From the NCBI RefSeq assembly GCF_015277515.1, contig NZ_CP063767.1, positions 1,178,001 to 1,242,000 on the forward strand: a DNA stretch of 64,000 bases, given 5' to 3'. Each line of letters begins with the position of its first letter. The stretch's first letter is position 1. The notes beneath the pieces were generated by a model, which saw only the letters and a program-made list of their open reading frames with translations, was not told the origin of the DNA and did not search any database. Positions 9,311 to 18,056 of the stretch are shown in pieces. The position numbers and the translations under genes were made by a program. This DNA is from Thermophilibacter immobilis. GTDB taxonomy: Bacteria > Actinomycetota > Coriobacteriia > Coriobacteriales > Atopobiaceae.

Positions 9311-10804
9311 TCATGAGCTCGCTCGGGCGCGCAGCCCCACGGCCTCGACGACGTCGTCGGGCTCAACGCGCTCGTGCTCGGCAAGATCCGCGATCGTCCG
9401 CGCGACGCGGGCGACGCGCACGATAGCGCGGCCCCCGAGCGCGAGGCCCGCGGCGAGACGCTCGAAGGTTGAGCGCGCCTCTCCGGTGAGGTCTGCCTGC
9501 GTGACGGGGTCGCTGTCGGCAGAGCGGCGACGGGAGCGTCGCCAGTCGGCGAAGGCGCGCGCGGCGCTCACCTGGGACTCCATCTCGGACGACCCCGTCC
9601 CCTGCTGGCCCTGGATGACCCGGGAGCTCATCGGGCGGGCCACGTCGACCACGACGTCGATGCGGTCTATGAGGGGGCCTCCGATGCGCGCCTGGTAGGC
9701 GCTCACCTTGGCGGGCGGGCAGGTGCACGCGTGGCCCGGGTCGCCGAGGTGGCCGCAGGGGCAGGGGTTGGCCGCCGCGACAAGCTGAAAGTCGCAGGGA
9801 AAGGCGTAGACGCCGTCGACGCGCACGATCCTCACCTCGTGGTCCTCGAGCGGCTGCCGCAGCGCCTGCAGGGCGCCGCGCGTGAACTCCGGCAGCTCGT
9901 CGAGGAAGAGAATGCCCCTGTCGGCGAGGGAGACCTCCCCGGGCAGGACGGGCCTGCCCCCTCCCACCAGGCCACCGACCGAGATGGAGTGATGCGGCGC
10001 GCGGAAGGGCCGTTCCCCGCGCGAGAGGGCGTCGATGGGCTGGCCGGCCACGGAGTGGACGAGCATGGCCTCGGCGGCCTCGCGCCCCTCGAGGGGCGGC
10101 AGTATCGTGGGCATGCGGCGGGCGAGCATGGTCTTGCCGGCCCCGGGCGGCCCCACCATGAGCATGCCGTGACGTCCCGCCGCCGCGACGACGAGCGCCC
10201 GCTTCGCCAGCTCCTGGTCCACGACGTCCGAGAAGTCGAGCCGCGCGCCCTGGGCGTCGAGGCCCGTCTGGGAGCTCTTGACCCCGAGGGGCGCAAGCTC
10301 TCGCACTCCTCCCTTGAGCTGCGCGAGCGTCTGGATCCCGCGCGCCTCGTCGTGCCACGCCGCCGAGAGCGGGCTCGCGGCGGCCGTCACGAGGGTGCTC
10401 CCTTCTCTCTGCGCGAGGAGGGCGTAGGCCACGTCCCCTCGCACGGGGCACACCGATCCGTCGAGCGCCAGCTCGCCGACGAAGAGGCTGTCCCGTGCGA
10501 CCTCCGGGGAGAGCTGGTGGGTGGCCATGAGAATGGCGACGGCCATGGGCAGGTCGAATCCGGTGCCCGACTTGCGCATCTCGCTGGGCGCAAGGTTGAT
10601 CGTGACGTGCAGCCGCGGGAGCGTGAAGCCGCTCGAGCGCAGCGCGCAGCGCACGCGCGAGCGCGCCTCGAGGACGGCTGAGTCGGGCATGCCCACGATG
10701 TCCAGGCCGGGGATACCTCCTGAGGTGCTGACCTCGACGGTGACGGGGAGCGCCTCCACGCCCCTCAGCGCCGCCGTTCGCACGCTCGCGGACCCGGTGT
10801 CCAT
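9311..10804 (-). CDS. comM: YifB/ComM family Mg-chelatase-like AAA+ ATPase
   Basis: ComM is a hexameric branch-migration helicase that helps integrate transforming DNA; YifB homologues are broadly distributed. The N-terminal ChlI-like (Lon-protease-fold) domain covers about residues 20-140 (GIPGLDIVGMPD, NLAPSEMRKSG). The AAA+ core has Walker A GPPGAGKTML, Walker B GILFLDELPEF, and sensor ANPCPCG followed by a Cys-rich GHACTCPP loop. The 497-residue length is normal. Its ATG overlaps the yraN stop by one base (TGATG), and dprA follows directly, so a small recombination/competence set is co-transcribed. Confidence 0.93.
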   Translation of the reverse strand: MDTGSASVRTAALRGVEALPVTVEVSTSGGIPGLDIVGMPDSAVLEARSRVRCALRSSGFTLPRLHVTINLAPSEMRKSGTGFDLPMAVAILMATHQLSPEVARDSLFVGELALDGSVCPVRGDVAYALLAQREGSTLVTAAASPLSAAWHDEARGIQTLAQLKGGVRELAPLGVKSSQTGLDAQGARLDFSDVVDQELAKRALVVAAAGRHGMLMVGPPGAGKTMLARRMPTILPPLEGREAAEAMLVHSVAGQPIDALSRGERPFRAPHHSISVGGLVGGGRPVLPGEVSLADRGILFLDELPEFTRGALQALRQPLEDHEVRIVRVDGVYAFPCDFQLVAAANPCPCGHLGDPGHACTCPPAKVSAYQARIGGPLIDRIDVVVDVARPMSSRVIQGQQGTGSSEMESQVSAARAFADWRRSRRRSADSDPVTQADLTGEARSTFERLAAGLALGGRAIVRVARVARTIADLAEHERVEPDDVVEAVGLRARASS

Positions 10805-11343
10805 CAGTCGTCCAGGGAGAAGGCGCCAAACAGGTGGCGCAGGCGTGCCGAGCCATCGCCCACGACGTTCAGGGCGATGACGTCGAAGCGGATCGAGAAG
10901 ACCTCGGGGTGCTCCATGAGGTAGGCGAGGGCGAGGCGGCGGTAGCGAAACCTCTTGTGGGCGTCCACAGCCAGCTCGGGCATCGCGTCGGCGCGCTCAC
11001 CCAGCGCGAGGCGCGTTTTCACCTCAACGAGGACGACGGTGTCGTTGTCATCGTCGTCGGAGTCCTGCGCGACGATGTCCGCCTCGCCGTAGGGGCAGCG
11101 CCAGTTGCGCTCGAGCAGCCGCCAGCCGCGGCGCTCGAGGTAGGACGCCGCCATCTCCTCCCCCTTGCGCCCCAGCTCGCGCGGGGTGAGATCGGCCGCG
11201 CCCCGAGCGTCCGGCTCTCCTTCGTCCTTCTCGTCCTTCTCGTCCTTCTCGTCCTTCTCGTCCTTCTCGTCCGCCCCCTCGGCGAGATACTCCTCGTCCG
11301 GGTCCTCCTCGTAGTCGCACGTGCGCTCATAGCCGTCCTGCAT
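10804..11343 (-). CDS. yraN: YraN family (UPF0102) putative endonuclease
   Basis: Conserved nuclease-fold protein of unknown cellular role. The core from about residue 55 has the family motifs LGRKGEEMAASYLERRGW, GEADIVAQ and VVLVEVKTR, the last two carrying the D...E.K catalytic signature of PD-(D/E)xK enzymes. The first ~50 residues are an unusual acidic extension containing five tandem Asp-Glu-Lys units encoded by a 9-bp DNA repeat. GAGGGAGG precedes the ATG. Located between rnhB and comM, as in many Firmicutes and actinobacteria. Confidence 0.9.
   Translation of the reverse strand: MQDGYERTCDYEEDPDEEYLAEGADEKDEKDEKDEKDEKDEGEPDARGAADLTPRELGRKGEEMAASYLERRGWRLLERNWRCPYGEADIVAQDSDDDDNDTVVLVEVKTRLALGERADAMPELAVDAHKRFRYRRLALAYLMEHPEVFSIRFDVIALNVVGDGSARLRHLFGAFSLDD
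11228..11272 (-). repeat. 9-bp tandem repeat (5 copies) inside yraN
   Basis: Five perfect copies of TTCTCGTCC on the plus strand encode five Asp-Glu-Lys units in the YraN N-terminus, preceded by a partial copy. The unit is a multiple of three, so slippage would change the length of the acidic arm without breaking the frame. Confidence 0.9.
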
Positions 11344-11524
11344 GACTGCCTCCCTCGGTCCGCCCTGTGTTCAGACGAGGGTGACAGAGGGGGTGTGCAG
11401 CTCTCTTTCTGGTGTCTTTCATCTTGCCGACCGATGCCTGACCGTTCAGCGAAGCGCGCCCGCCGCCCTCGTCGATGACGTAGGACGCAAGCGACGAGAC
11501 AAAAAGCGCGTCAAAAGCATTCCC

Positions 11525-12307
11525 TCAAAAAAGAGGCATAGTATCCATGAAGTTTCCACAAAAGGAGACGCGATGCAGGGGGGTGAGGCCCCGCGCGCGG
11601 ATGGCGGCGATGTGCTCCGGGGAGCCGTAGCCCTTCGACTCGGCCAGGTGATAGCCCGGATACTCCTCGTCGTAGGCGACCATAAGGGCGTCGCGGGTGA
11701 CCTTGGCCACGATGGAGGCGCAGGCGATGGCGGCGACGCGCGCGTCCCCCTTCACGAGGCTCTTCTCGGCGGGATGGACGTGCATCGGGTTTCCGTCGAG
11801 CAACACGCAGTCGGGCTCGACGCCCGTGTCGGCGATCGCGGCGGCCATCGCGTGGCGCAGCGCACTCGCCATGCCCACGGCGTCTATGGACGCGGGCTCC
11901 ACGTGCGCGATCCCTATGGCCACGGCGACCTCGGCGATCGTGGCCGCGAGCGCCTCCCGGTGCGCGGGGGTGAGCTGCTTGGAGTCGTTGATGCCCCAAA
12001 TGACGGGGTCGTCCGGCAGCACCACGGCCCCCACCGTGAGGGGACCCGCGAGGGATCCCCGGCCCACCTCGTCGACGCCCACGATCACGCCGTCGCCTCC
12101 GAGCTCGTGCTGGAGGGCGTACATGCCGCGCACGCGCTCGCGCTCCGCGTCCTCGCGCTCGACGCGGCGACGCGCCACCTCGACGGCGTGGCGGACCTGC
12201 TTGCGGGGGTCCTCGGCATAGCGCCCGACGAGCGCGCGCGCCTCCTCGAGGGGGGCGGAGGCTATCGTGGCCGTAACCTCGCGGGCCGTCACGGGACGAA
12301 CGGACAT
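11525..12307 (-). CDS. rnhB: ribonuclease HII
   Basis: Removes ribonucleotides and RNA from RNA-DNA hybrids. The catalytic domain begins near residue 75 with GVDEVGRGSLAGPLTVGAV, followed by NDSKQLT, LDGNPMH and the SIVAKVTRD block, giving the DEDD acidic set. About 70 residues precede it (rich in E/R), an extension also found in Bacillus-type RNase HII. The ATG has GGAAGGA upstream, behind a short hairpin. It is located near rplS, as in Firmicutes. Confidence 0.95.
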   Translation of the reverse strand: MSVRPVTAREVTATIASAPLEEARALVGRYAEDPRKQVRHAVEVARRRVEREDAERERVRGMYALQHELGGDGVIVGVDEVGRGSLAGPLTVGAVVLPDDPVIWGINDSKQLTPAHREALAATIAEVAVAIGIAHVEPASIDAVGMASALRHAMAAAIADTGVEPDCVLLDGNPMHVHPAEKSLVKGDARVAAIACASIVAKVTRDALMVAYDEEYPGYHLAESKGYGSPEHIAAIRARGLTPLHRVSFCGNFMDTMPLF

Positions 12308-12495
12308 GGCTGTCTTCCTTCCGCGAGGTTACCCTCGCCATTGCGGCCGCACCGGACACCGTCTTGCGACTGACAAAAACCCTCACTCGTCTACCTGCAG
12401 AAATATCAGGCGTCTCTCATCACGCTACGCCATCTCGCCTTTTTGCGGCCGCACGGAGGCAACGGTGGGCGGTGCGTGCCCCCGCCGCGCCCCGA
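12308..12495 (-). promoter_or_regulatory. rnhB upstream region with repeated palindrome
   Basis: The palindromic word TTGCGGCCGCAC occurs twice, at 12341-12352 and 12443-12454, about 102 bp apart. Nearer the start codon, GCGAGG-GTAA-CCTCGC forms a small hairpin directly before the ribosome site. I could not assign a -10/-35 pair with confidence. The repeats could be operators; nothing else coding is visible. Confidence 0.35.
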
Positions 12496-12524
12496 CAAAA
12501 AAAGCCGCCCCCGCAGGGACGGCT
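12496..12524 (-). terminator. intrinsic terminator of rplS
   Basis: On the minus strand AGCCGTCCC-loop-GGGGCGGCT is followed by seven T residues, ~24 nt after the rplS stop. A textbook Rho-independent terminator that separates rplS from rnhB. Confidence 0.85.
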
Positions 12525-12547
12525 CGTGACGCGCGCGGGGCGAGGCT

Positions 12548-12892
12548 CTAGTCGCGCTTCTCGCGGATGCGCGCGGCCTTGCCGACGCGATCGCGCAGAT
12601 AGTAAAGTTTGGCGCGGTGGACGTCGCCGTGGCGGACGACCTCGAGCTTGGCGATCTTGGGACTGTGGAGCGGGAAGGTGCGCTCGACGCCGACGCTGAA
12701 GCTGATCTTGCGCACGGTGAACGTCTCGCGCGACCCGGAGCCGCTCATGCGGATGACGTCGCCCTCGAAGACCTGCTCGCGGGTGCGCTCACCCTCGACG
12801 ATGCGATAGTGAACCTTGACGCGATCGCCAACGCGGACAGCGGGGATGTCCTCGCGAATCTGCTGGCGCTCGATGGCGCGAATGTAGTCCAT
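12548..12892 (-). CDS. rplS: 50S ribosomal protein L19
   Basis: Large-subunit protein at the subunit interface. The 114-residue product has [14 protein letters not shown], a [12 protein letters not shown] strand and the C-terminal signature [15 protein letters not shown] followed by KLYYLRDR. It is transcribed alone, from a clear promoter at 12963-12991 to the terminator at 12496-12524. In Firmicutes rplS follows trmD; here it has been separated from that block. Confidence 0.97.
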   Translation of the reverse strand: MDYIRAIERQQIREDIPAVRVGDRVKVHYRIVEGERTREQVFEGDVIRMSGSGSRETFTVRKISFSVGVERTFPLHSPKIAKLEVVRHGDVHRAKLYYLRDRVGKAARIREKRD

Positions 12893-12962
12893 GCTCTTTC
12901 CTTGTCTCCTCTAGAGGTGTCGACGCTGGGCGAGCGACACATAGGCTTACACACAGCGTTCG

Positions 12963-12991
12963 ATTATAGGACACCGCGCACCTTGGAACAA
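12963..12991 (-). promoter_or_regulatory. sigma-70-type promoter of rplS
   Basis: On the minus strand, TTGTTC (-35, 12986-12991) and a perfect TATAAT (-10, 12963-12968) are separated by 17 nt, about 65 nt upstream of the rplS start. Confidence 0.8.
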
Positions 12992-13045
12992 GGTTCTTCT
13001 TTAGGCGTCGTGGGACGGGCCCCTCTTCGCCGGCGCGCATCGCCC

Positions 13046-13987
13046 CTAGAGGCAGAACCCCACGACCACCCCGGAGTCCGCGTCGGCCTCGCCCGTTGAG
13101 GAGGGGAAGCCCGAGCTCATGACCTGGTAGAAGTAGCGCGCGTCATCACCCGTGAACGAGTACGGGTAGGGGGTGCGATACCACCAGGCGGACCCGAGCG
13201 CGAGCACGTGGGCGGGGTCCGAGGAGCCCGTGACGCCGACCTGGGCGAAGTAGGCGTACTGCTCCCCCTCCCCCGACAGCAGCGCGTCATAGGCCGAGAA
13301 GTCCACATAGCCCGTCGCCGCCGAGGGAGCGGCCCCGTACTCGTCCTCGAACCAGGTGAGGCTCCCGCAGACCTCGCTGGCCGAGAAGAGCCACAGGGCG
13401 TCCGAGGTCGTCGTGACGCTCGCCACGTCGTCGGTCACGCCCACGTTGTTGGTGAGCTTGTCGACCGGCACCACGAGCGGGGAGAGCTCGGCGGGCAGAA
13501 GAGCGCGCCCGTCGTCCGCCAGCCAGGCCCTGAGGCCGCTGGCCTGCCATCCGCCCTCGCTGGTCGATGGGGGCTCCATGGGCCGCATGCCGATTGGTGA
13601 GGTCATGAACGTGAGCCCCGCCACGCCCGAGCCATCCGAGCGCACGTCCTGCCTGACCCCCACGACGCGGACCTCAACCGCCACGTCGTTGCCCAGCACG
13701 AGCTGCCTCGACGAGCCGACCCCGAGGTTGTAGTCCCCCGCGATCTGGGCGCCCTCCTCGTCGCTTCCGGCCGCGGCGACCCTCTGGGCGACCTGGGCGA
13801 CGTCCTGCCAGGAGTAGTCCTCGAAGGCGGCGGGCGCGAGCTCTGGCGCGGCGGGCGCGTCGGGCGCGCTCGCCGGGCCCCCGCCCGTTGCGACGAGCCG
13901 CAGAAGGCCCGCCGCGGCGATGACGAACGCGAGCGAGAGCACCACCGCAACGACCGTCAGGCCGCGGCCACCCCTGCGTCTGGACAT
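13046..13987 (-). CDS. membrane-anchored protein with DUF6273-like domain
   Basis: Function unknown. From the ATG at 13987 the product is 313 residues: a basic start (SRRRGGRG), one hydrophobic segment at about residues 11-32 that would anchor it with the bulk outside, an Ala/Pro linker, and a C-terminal extracytoplasmic region. That region has GGWQASGLRAWL, LPAELSPLVVPVDK, a TTSDALWLFSASEV block and WWYRTPYP, a pattern I associate with DUF6273. The open frame extends 40 codons further, but the start chosen is next to a run of ten G residues that would act as the ribosome site. No operon partner is evident. Confidence 0.7.
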   Translation of the reverse strand: MSRRRGGRGLTVVAVVLSLAFVIAAAGLLRLVATGGGPASAPDAPAAPELAPAAFEDYSWQDVAQVAQRVAAAGSDEEGAQIAGDYNLGVGSSRQLVLGNDVAVEVRVVGVRQDVRSDGSGVAGLTFMTSPIGMRPMEPPSTSEGGWQASGLRAWLADDGRALLPAELSPLVVPVDKLTNNVGVTDDVASVTTTSDALWLFSASEVCGSLTWFEDEYGAAPSAATGYVDFSAYDALLSGEGEQYAYFAQVGVTGSSDPAHVLALGSAWWYRTPYPYSFTGDDARYFYQVMSSGFPSSTGEADADSGVVVGFCL

Positions 13988-13990
13988 GTT

Positions 13991-14000
13991 CCCCCCCCCC
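13991..14000 (-). promoter_or_regulatory. G10 homopolymer serving as ribosome-binding site
   Basis: Ten consecutive G (minus strand) end 3 nt before the ATG of the anchored DUF6273-like protein. No other purine-rich Shine-Dalgarno is present, so the tract itself must pair with 16S rRNA. Its length could vary by slippage and alter translation. Confidence 0.55.
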
Positions 14001-14180
14001 GTCGTCTCTCTCCACCCGAGGGTAGCAGACTCGGGCGGGCGCGACGCGGCCAGGGGACGCTCAGGAATCGGGGGCTGAGACAGGCGAGAGGCCCCGTTGC
14101 TCAACAAAACGGACCTGGGGCAGGCGCTCGACGACCGTTTCGTGCCCCGCCCCCGGATTCATGAGCGCGGGGAACAATGC

Positions 14181-15221
14181 CTAGCGACGCCAGGACTGCG
14201 GAATCTTGAGCCGCTCGTAGGTGCGCACGGCATAGCGGTCGGTCATGCCGGCCACGAAGTCGGCGACCTGCACCTCGAGTGCGTCGTCGTGGACGCAATA
14301 CTCCTCGGGCACCTCGTCGGGATGGGCCACGAAGTGGTCAAAGAGCTCCTCGAGCATGGCGTAGGCCTTGGGCTCCTCCCACTTGGCGTCGCCGCGCTCG
14401 TAGAGGTTCGCGAACAGGAAGGAGCGCGTCGCCATCATGGCATCCCAGATGGGCCCGGACATGCCCACGTCGCCCGTCTCGGCGCTCCTCTCGACCACGT
14501 CGCGCACCATGGTCTCGATGCGCTCCGACGAGCTCGCTCCCAGGACCTCGTGGGCGACGGCAGGCAGGTTGGCCTCAGAGAGCAGACCCGCACGCTCGGC
14601 GTCGTCGATGTCGTGGCAGACATAGGCGATGCGGTCGGCCAGGCCCACGATGCGGCCCTCGGGCGTGGCCGCGTGCCGGGTGCCAGAGTGGTTTCGGATG
14701 CCGTCGACGACCTCGAAGGTGAGGTTGAGGCCGGCCCCGTCGCGCTCGAGCAGCTCCACGATGCGGGCGCTCTGCTCGTTGTGCTCAAAGAGCCGCCCGC
14801 TGGTGGGCTCATCGGGGTCGAGACCCCGGTAGCGCGCGATCGCGTGTGACAAGGCGCGCTCTCCGACGTGGCCGAAGGGCGTGTGGCCCAGGTCGTGGCC
14901 AAGGGCCACGGCCTCCGTGAGGTCCTCGTTGAGTCCCAGGGGGCGGGCGATGGAGCGCGCCACCTGGGCCACCTCGAGCGTGTGGATGAGGCGGGTGCGG
15001 TAGTGGTCTCCCTCGGGGGCGAGAAAAACCTGCGTCTTGTGGGCCAGCCGACGGAAGCTCTTGCTGTGCAGGATCCGGTCGCGGTCGCACTGGAAGCAGG
15101 TCCTCAGCAGGTCCGACTCCTCGGGTCGCGGACGGCCGCGCGACGCGTCGGCGAACGTGGCGTCCGCCGAGAGCGTCTCGTGCTCCGAGCGCTCGAGCTC
15201 CTTGCGTCCTCGCATGCGCAT
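14181..15221 (-). CDS. dgt: deoxyguanosinetriphosphate triphosphohydrolase-like protein
   Basis: HD-domain dNTP triphosphohydrolase, converting dNTPs (typically dGTP) to nucleoside and triphosphate. The N-terminal FRRLAHKTQVFLAPEGDHYRTR, the metal-binding GHDLGHTPFGHVGE and the NHSGTRHAATPEGRIV / LADRIAYVCHDIDD blocks are typical of the dGTPase-like group 2. At 346 residues it matches that subgroup rather than the ~500-residue E. coli Dgt. Two Met codons lie two residues apart at the start; I use the first. It follows ppdK by 69 nt after a UUCG hairpin. Confidence 0.9.
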   Translation of the reverse strand: MRMRGRKELERSEHETLSADATFADASRGRPRPEESDLLRTCFQCDRDRILHSKSFRRLAHKTQVFLAPEGDHYRTRLIHTLEVAQVARSIARPLGLNEDLTEAVALGHDLGHTPFGHVGERALSHAIARYRGLDPDEPTSGRLFEHNEQSARIVELLERDGAGLNLTFEVVDGIRNHSGTRHAATPEGRIVGLADRIAYVCHDIDDAERAGLLSEANLPAVAHEVLGASSSERIETMVRDVVERSAETGDVGMSGPIWDAMMATRSFLFANLYERGDAKWEEPKAYAMLEELFDHFVAHPDEVPEEYCVHDDALEVQVADFVAGMTDRYAVRTYERLKIPQSWRR

Positions 15222-15245
15222 GATGGCTCCTCGTCCCTAAAGGAA

Positions 15246-15267
15246 GAGGGGGACCGAAGTCCCCCTC
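15246..15267 (-). terminator. UUCG hairpin between ppdK and dgt
   Basis: On the minus strand GAGGGGGAC-TTCG-GTCCCCCTC forms a perfect 9-bp stem closed by a C(UUCG)G tetraloop, 23 nt after the ppdK stop. There is no long U-tract (CTTCCTTTAG), so it may attenuate or protect the transcript end rather than stop all transcription into dgt. Confidence 0.55.
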
Positions 15268-15290
15268 CCCCTCTCATCTGAGATCGACGG

Positions 15291-18056
15291 CTAGGCGCGC
15301 TTCTTCGCGCCGCCGTTCGAGACGATCTTGGCCTGGGCCGCCGCGAGGCGTGCGATGGGCACGCGGTACGGCGAGCAGGACACGTAGTCGAGACCGAGGT
15401 CGTAGTACATCTGGATCGAGTCGGGGTCTCCGCCCGTCTCTCCGCAGACGCCGCAGACAATCTTGTCGTTGGCCTCGTGGCCCCCCTCGACGCCGAGCTT
15501 CACGAGCTTGGCGACGCCCGCGTCGAGCGTCTCGAACGGGTTGGCCTTGAGGATCTTCTTGCTAAGGTACAGCGGAATGAAGGCGCTCTCGACGTCGTCG
15601 CGCGAGAAGCCGAAGCCCATCTGGGTGAGGTCGTTCGTACCGAAGGAGAAGAAGTCGGCGTACTCACCGATCTCGTCGGCGGTGACGGCGGCGCGCGGGA
15701 TCTCGATCATGCATCCCACGGGGATGGAGAGCTCGACGCCGGTCTGCTCGCACACGCCCTCGATGACGTCCCCGATCTGCTCGCGCACGACCTTGAGCTC
15801 CTCGACGGTGGAGACGAGTGGGACCATGATCTCGGGCTTGGGGTTCAGGCCGCGCTTCTTGAGCTGCGCGGCCGCGCCGGCAATGGCGCGGACCTGCATC
15901 TCGGTGAGCTCGGGGTACACGATGCCCAAACGACAGCCGCGCAGGCCGAGCATGGGGTTGACCTCCTGGAAGGAGTCGAGACGAGCGAGCATGTCGCGAC
16001 GGGCCTTGAGCTGGATGCGGCTCTCGCCGCGATCCTCCGCGTGCGCGAGGTCGATGGCGTAGGCGCGCGGGTCGTCGAGGAACTCATGCAGGGGCGGGTC
16101 GAGCAGGCGCACGATCACGGCCTTGCCGTCCATGGCCTCGAACATGCCGAGGAAGTCCTCGGTCTGGACCTTGAGGAGCTGGCCCAAGGCCTGCTGCTTG
16201 GCACCCGGCTCGTCGGCGAGGATGAAGGACTGGATGATCTCCTTGCGGTCCCCCAGGAACATGTGCTCGGTGCGGTCGAGGCCGATGCCCTCGGCGCCGA
16301 AGTCGCGGGACAGCTTGGCGTCGGCGGGGTTGTCGGCGTTGGCGCGCACGCCTATGTTGCGGCCGCGCGAGGCGTCGACGCGCACAGCGTCGGCCCACTC
16401 GAGGATGGTCTCGAGGTCTCCGGTGAGCTCGGGGCGGGTCAGGGTGACGGCACCCAAGATGACGTCGCCGGTTGTGCCGTTGATGGAGATGACGTCGCCC
16501 TCGTGGAGCACGACGTCGGTGCCGGAGACGGCGACCTCCTTGTTCCTGGCGTCGATGCGCAGCGCCTCGGCACCGCAGACGCAGGGGGCGCCCATGCCGC
16601 GAGCGATGACGGCCGCGTGGCTCGTCTTGCCTCCGTGGCTCGTGAGGATGCCCTCGGCCGCGACCATGCCCTTGAGGTCATCGGGCGTGGTCTCCCAGCG
16701 CACGAGGATGCAGGGCTGGTCCTTGTTGGCGCAGTGGACGGCGTCGTCGGCCGAGAAGACGATCTGTCCCACGGCGGCGCCCGGCGAGGCGTTCATGCCC
16801 TTGGTGAGGACCTTGAAGTCGGCCTTCGGGTCGAACTGCGGGTGCAGGAGCTGGTCGAGCTGGGACGGGGCGACCCGCATGACCGCCTGCTCCTTGGAGA
16901 TGCGGCCCTCCTTCTCGAACTGCATGGCGATGGCGAGCGCGGCCATGGCGGTGCGCTTGCCCACGCGGGTCTGGAGCATCCAGAGCTTGCCCTGCTCGAT
17001 GGTGAACTCGATGTCCATCATGTCGCGGTAGTGCTCCTCAAGCGTGAGGAAGATCTCGTCGAGCTGCTTGCCCGCCTCCTCGAGGCCCTCGACGTGCTTG
17101 AGGTCGGCGATGGGCTCGGTGTTGCGGATGCCCGCCACGACGTCCTCGCCCTGGGCGTTGACCAGGAAGTCGCCGTAGAACTCCTTGGTGCCGTCGGCGG
17201 GGTTGCGCGTGAAGGCCACGCCCGTCGCGGAGGTGTCGCCCTTGTTGCCGAAGACCATGACCTGGACGTTGACGGCCGTGCCGAGCTCGTCGGAGATCTT
17301 GTTCTGCTTGCGGTAGATGATGGCGCGCTCGTTCATCCAGCTGCCGAAGACGGCCTCGATGGAGAGGCGCAGCTGCAGCTTGGGATCCTGCGGGAACTCC
17401 GCGCGCCCGTCGACGGTGACCTCGGGGTGGGCATGCGAGTCGACGTTGACCGCGAAGATCTGCTTGAAGGTCTGCGCGAGGTCCTCGAGGTCATCAGCCG
17501 AGAGCTCGGTGTCGAGCTTGACGCCGACCTCGGCCTTCTTGGCGTTGATGGCATCCTCGAAGAGCTGGCCGTCGACGCCCATGACGACGCCGGAGAACAT
17601 CTGGATGAAGCGACGGTAGGAGTCCCAGCCAAAGCGGGCGTTGCCGGTCTGCTCGATGATGCCGTGGACCGAGACGTCGTTCAGGCCGAGGTTCAAGACC
17701 GTGTCCATCATGCCCGGCATGGAGAAGGGCGCGCCGGAGCGCACGGAGACGAGCAGCGGGTCGGTGGGGTCGCCGAGCTGCTTGCCCATGCGCCCCTCGA
17801 GGTCAACGCGGGCGGCGTCAATCTCGTCGAGGACGCCGGCGGGCCAGGTGTTGTCCGAGGTGGAGTACGCGACGCAGGTCTGGCAGGTGATGGAGAATCC
17901 CGGGGGGACCGGGAGGCCGATGCGGGCCATCTCGGCGAGGTTGGCGCCCTTGCCACCGACGATCCACTTCGAGACGTCGACGGTCTCGCCCGCCAGCTCG
18001 GTGGCGTCCACGCCGTCGGCACCGACGCCGAAGCGGTACACGTGCTTTTCAGCCAT
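15291..18056 (-). CDS. ppdK: pyruvate, phosphate dikinase
   Basis: Interconverts pyruvate + ATP + Pi with PEP + AMP + PPi. The N-terminal ATP-grasp part (VGGKGANLAEMARIGLPVPPG) spans about residues 1-370. The swivelling phosphohistidine domain carries the catalytic His480 in GGKTSHAAVIARG, and the C-terminal TIM barrel has FFSFGTNDLTQM and the active-site Cys871 in GVCGETGG. At 921 residues it is somewhat longer than the 874-residue clostridial enzyme. The regulatory gene ppsR lies upstream but is only half length. In this anaerobe it could supply PEP for the PTS and for the aro pathway, or run glycolytically on PPi (inference). Confidence 0.96.
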   Translation of the reverse strand: MAEKHVYRFGVGADGVDATELAGETVDVSKWIVGGKGANLAEMARIGLPVPPGFSITCQTCVAYSTSDNTWPAGVLDEIDAARVDLEGRMGKQLGDPTDPLLVSVRSGAPFSMPGMMDTVLNLGLNDVSVHGIIEQTGNARFGWDSYRRFIQMFSGVVMGVDGQLFEDAINAKKAEVGVKLDTELSADDLEDLAQTFKQIFAVNVDSHAHPEVTVDGRAEFPQDPKLQLRLSIEAVFGSWMNERAIIYRKQNKISDELGTAVNVQVMVFGNKGDTSATGVAFTRNPADGTKEFYGDFLVNAQGEDVVAGIRNTEPIADLKHVEGLEEAGKQLDEIFLTLEEHYRDMMDIEFTIEQGKLWMLQTRVGKRTAMAALAIAMQFEKEGRISKEQAVMRVAPSQLDQLLHPQFDPKADFKVLTKGMNASPGAAVGQIVFSADDAVHCANKDQPCILVRWETTPDDLKGMVAAEGILTSHGGKTSHAAVIARGMGAPCVCGAEALRIDARNKEVAVSGTDVVLHEGDVISINGTTGDVILGAVTLTRPELTGDLETILEWADAVRVDASRGRNIGVRANADNPADAKLSRDFGAEGIGLDRTEHMFLGDRKEIIQSFILADEPGAKQQALGQLLKVQTEDFLGMFEAMDGKAVIVRLLDPPLHEFLDDPRAYAIDLAHAEDRGESRIQLKARRDMLARLDSFQEVNPMLGLRGCRLGIVYPELTEMQVRAIAGAAAQLKKRGLNPKPEIMVPLVSTVEELKVVREQIGDVIEGVCEQTGVELSIPVGCMIEIPRAAVTADEIGEYADFFSFGTNDLTQMGFGFSRDDVESAFIPLYLSKKILKANPFETLDAGVAKLVKLGVEGGHEANDKIVCGVCGETGGDPDSIQMYYDLGLDYVSCSPYRVPIARLAAAQAKIVSNGGAKKRA

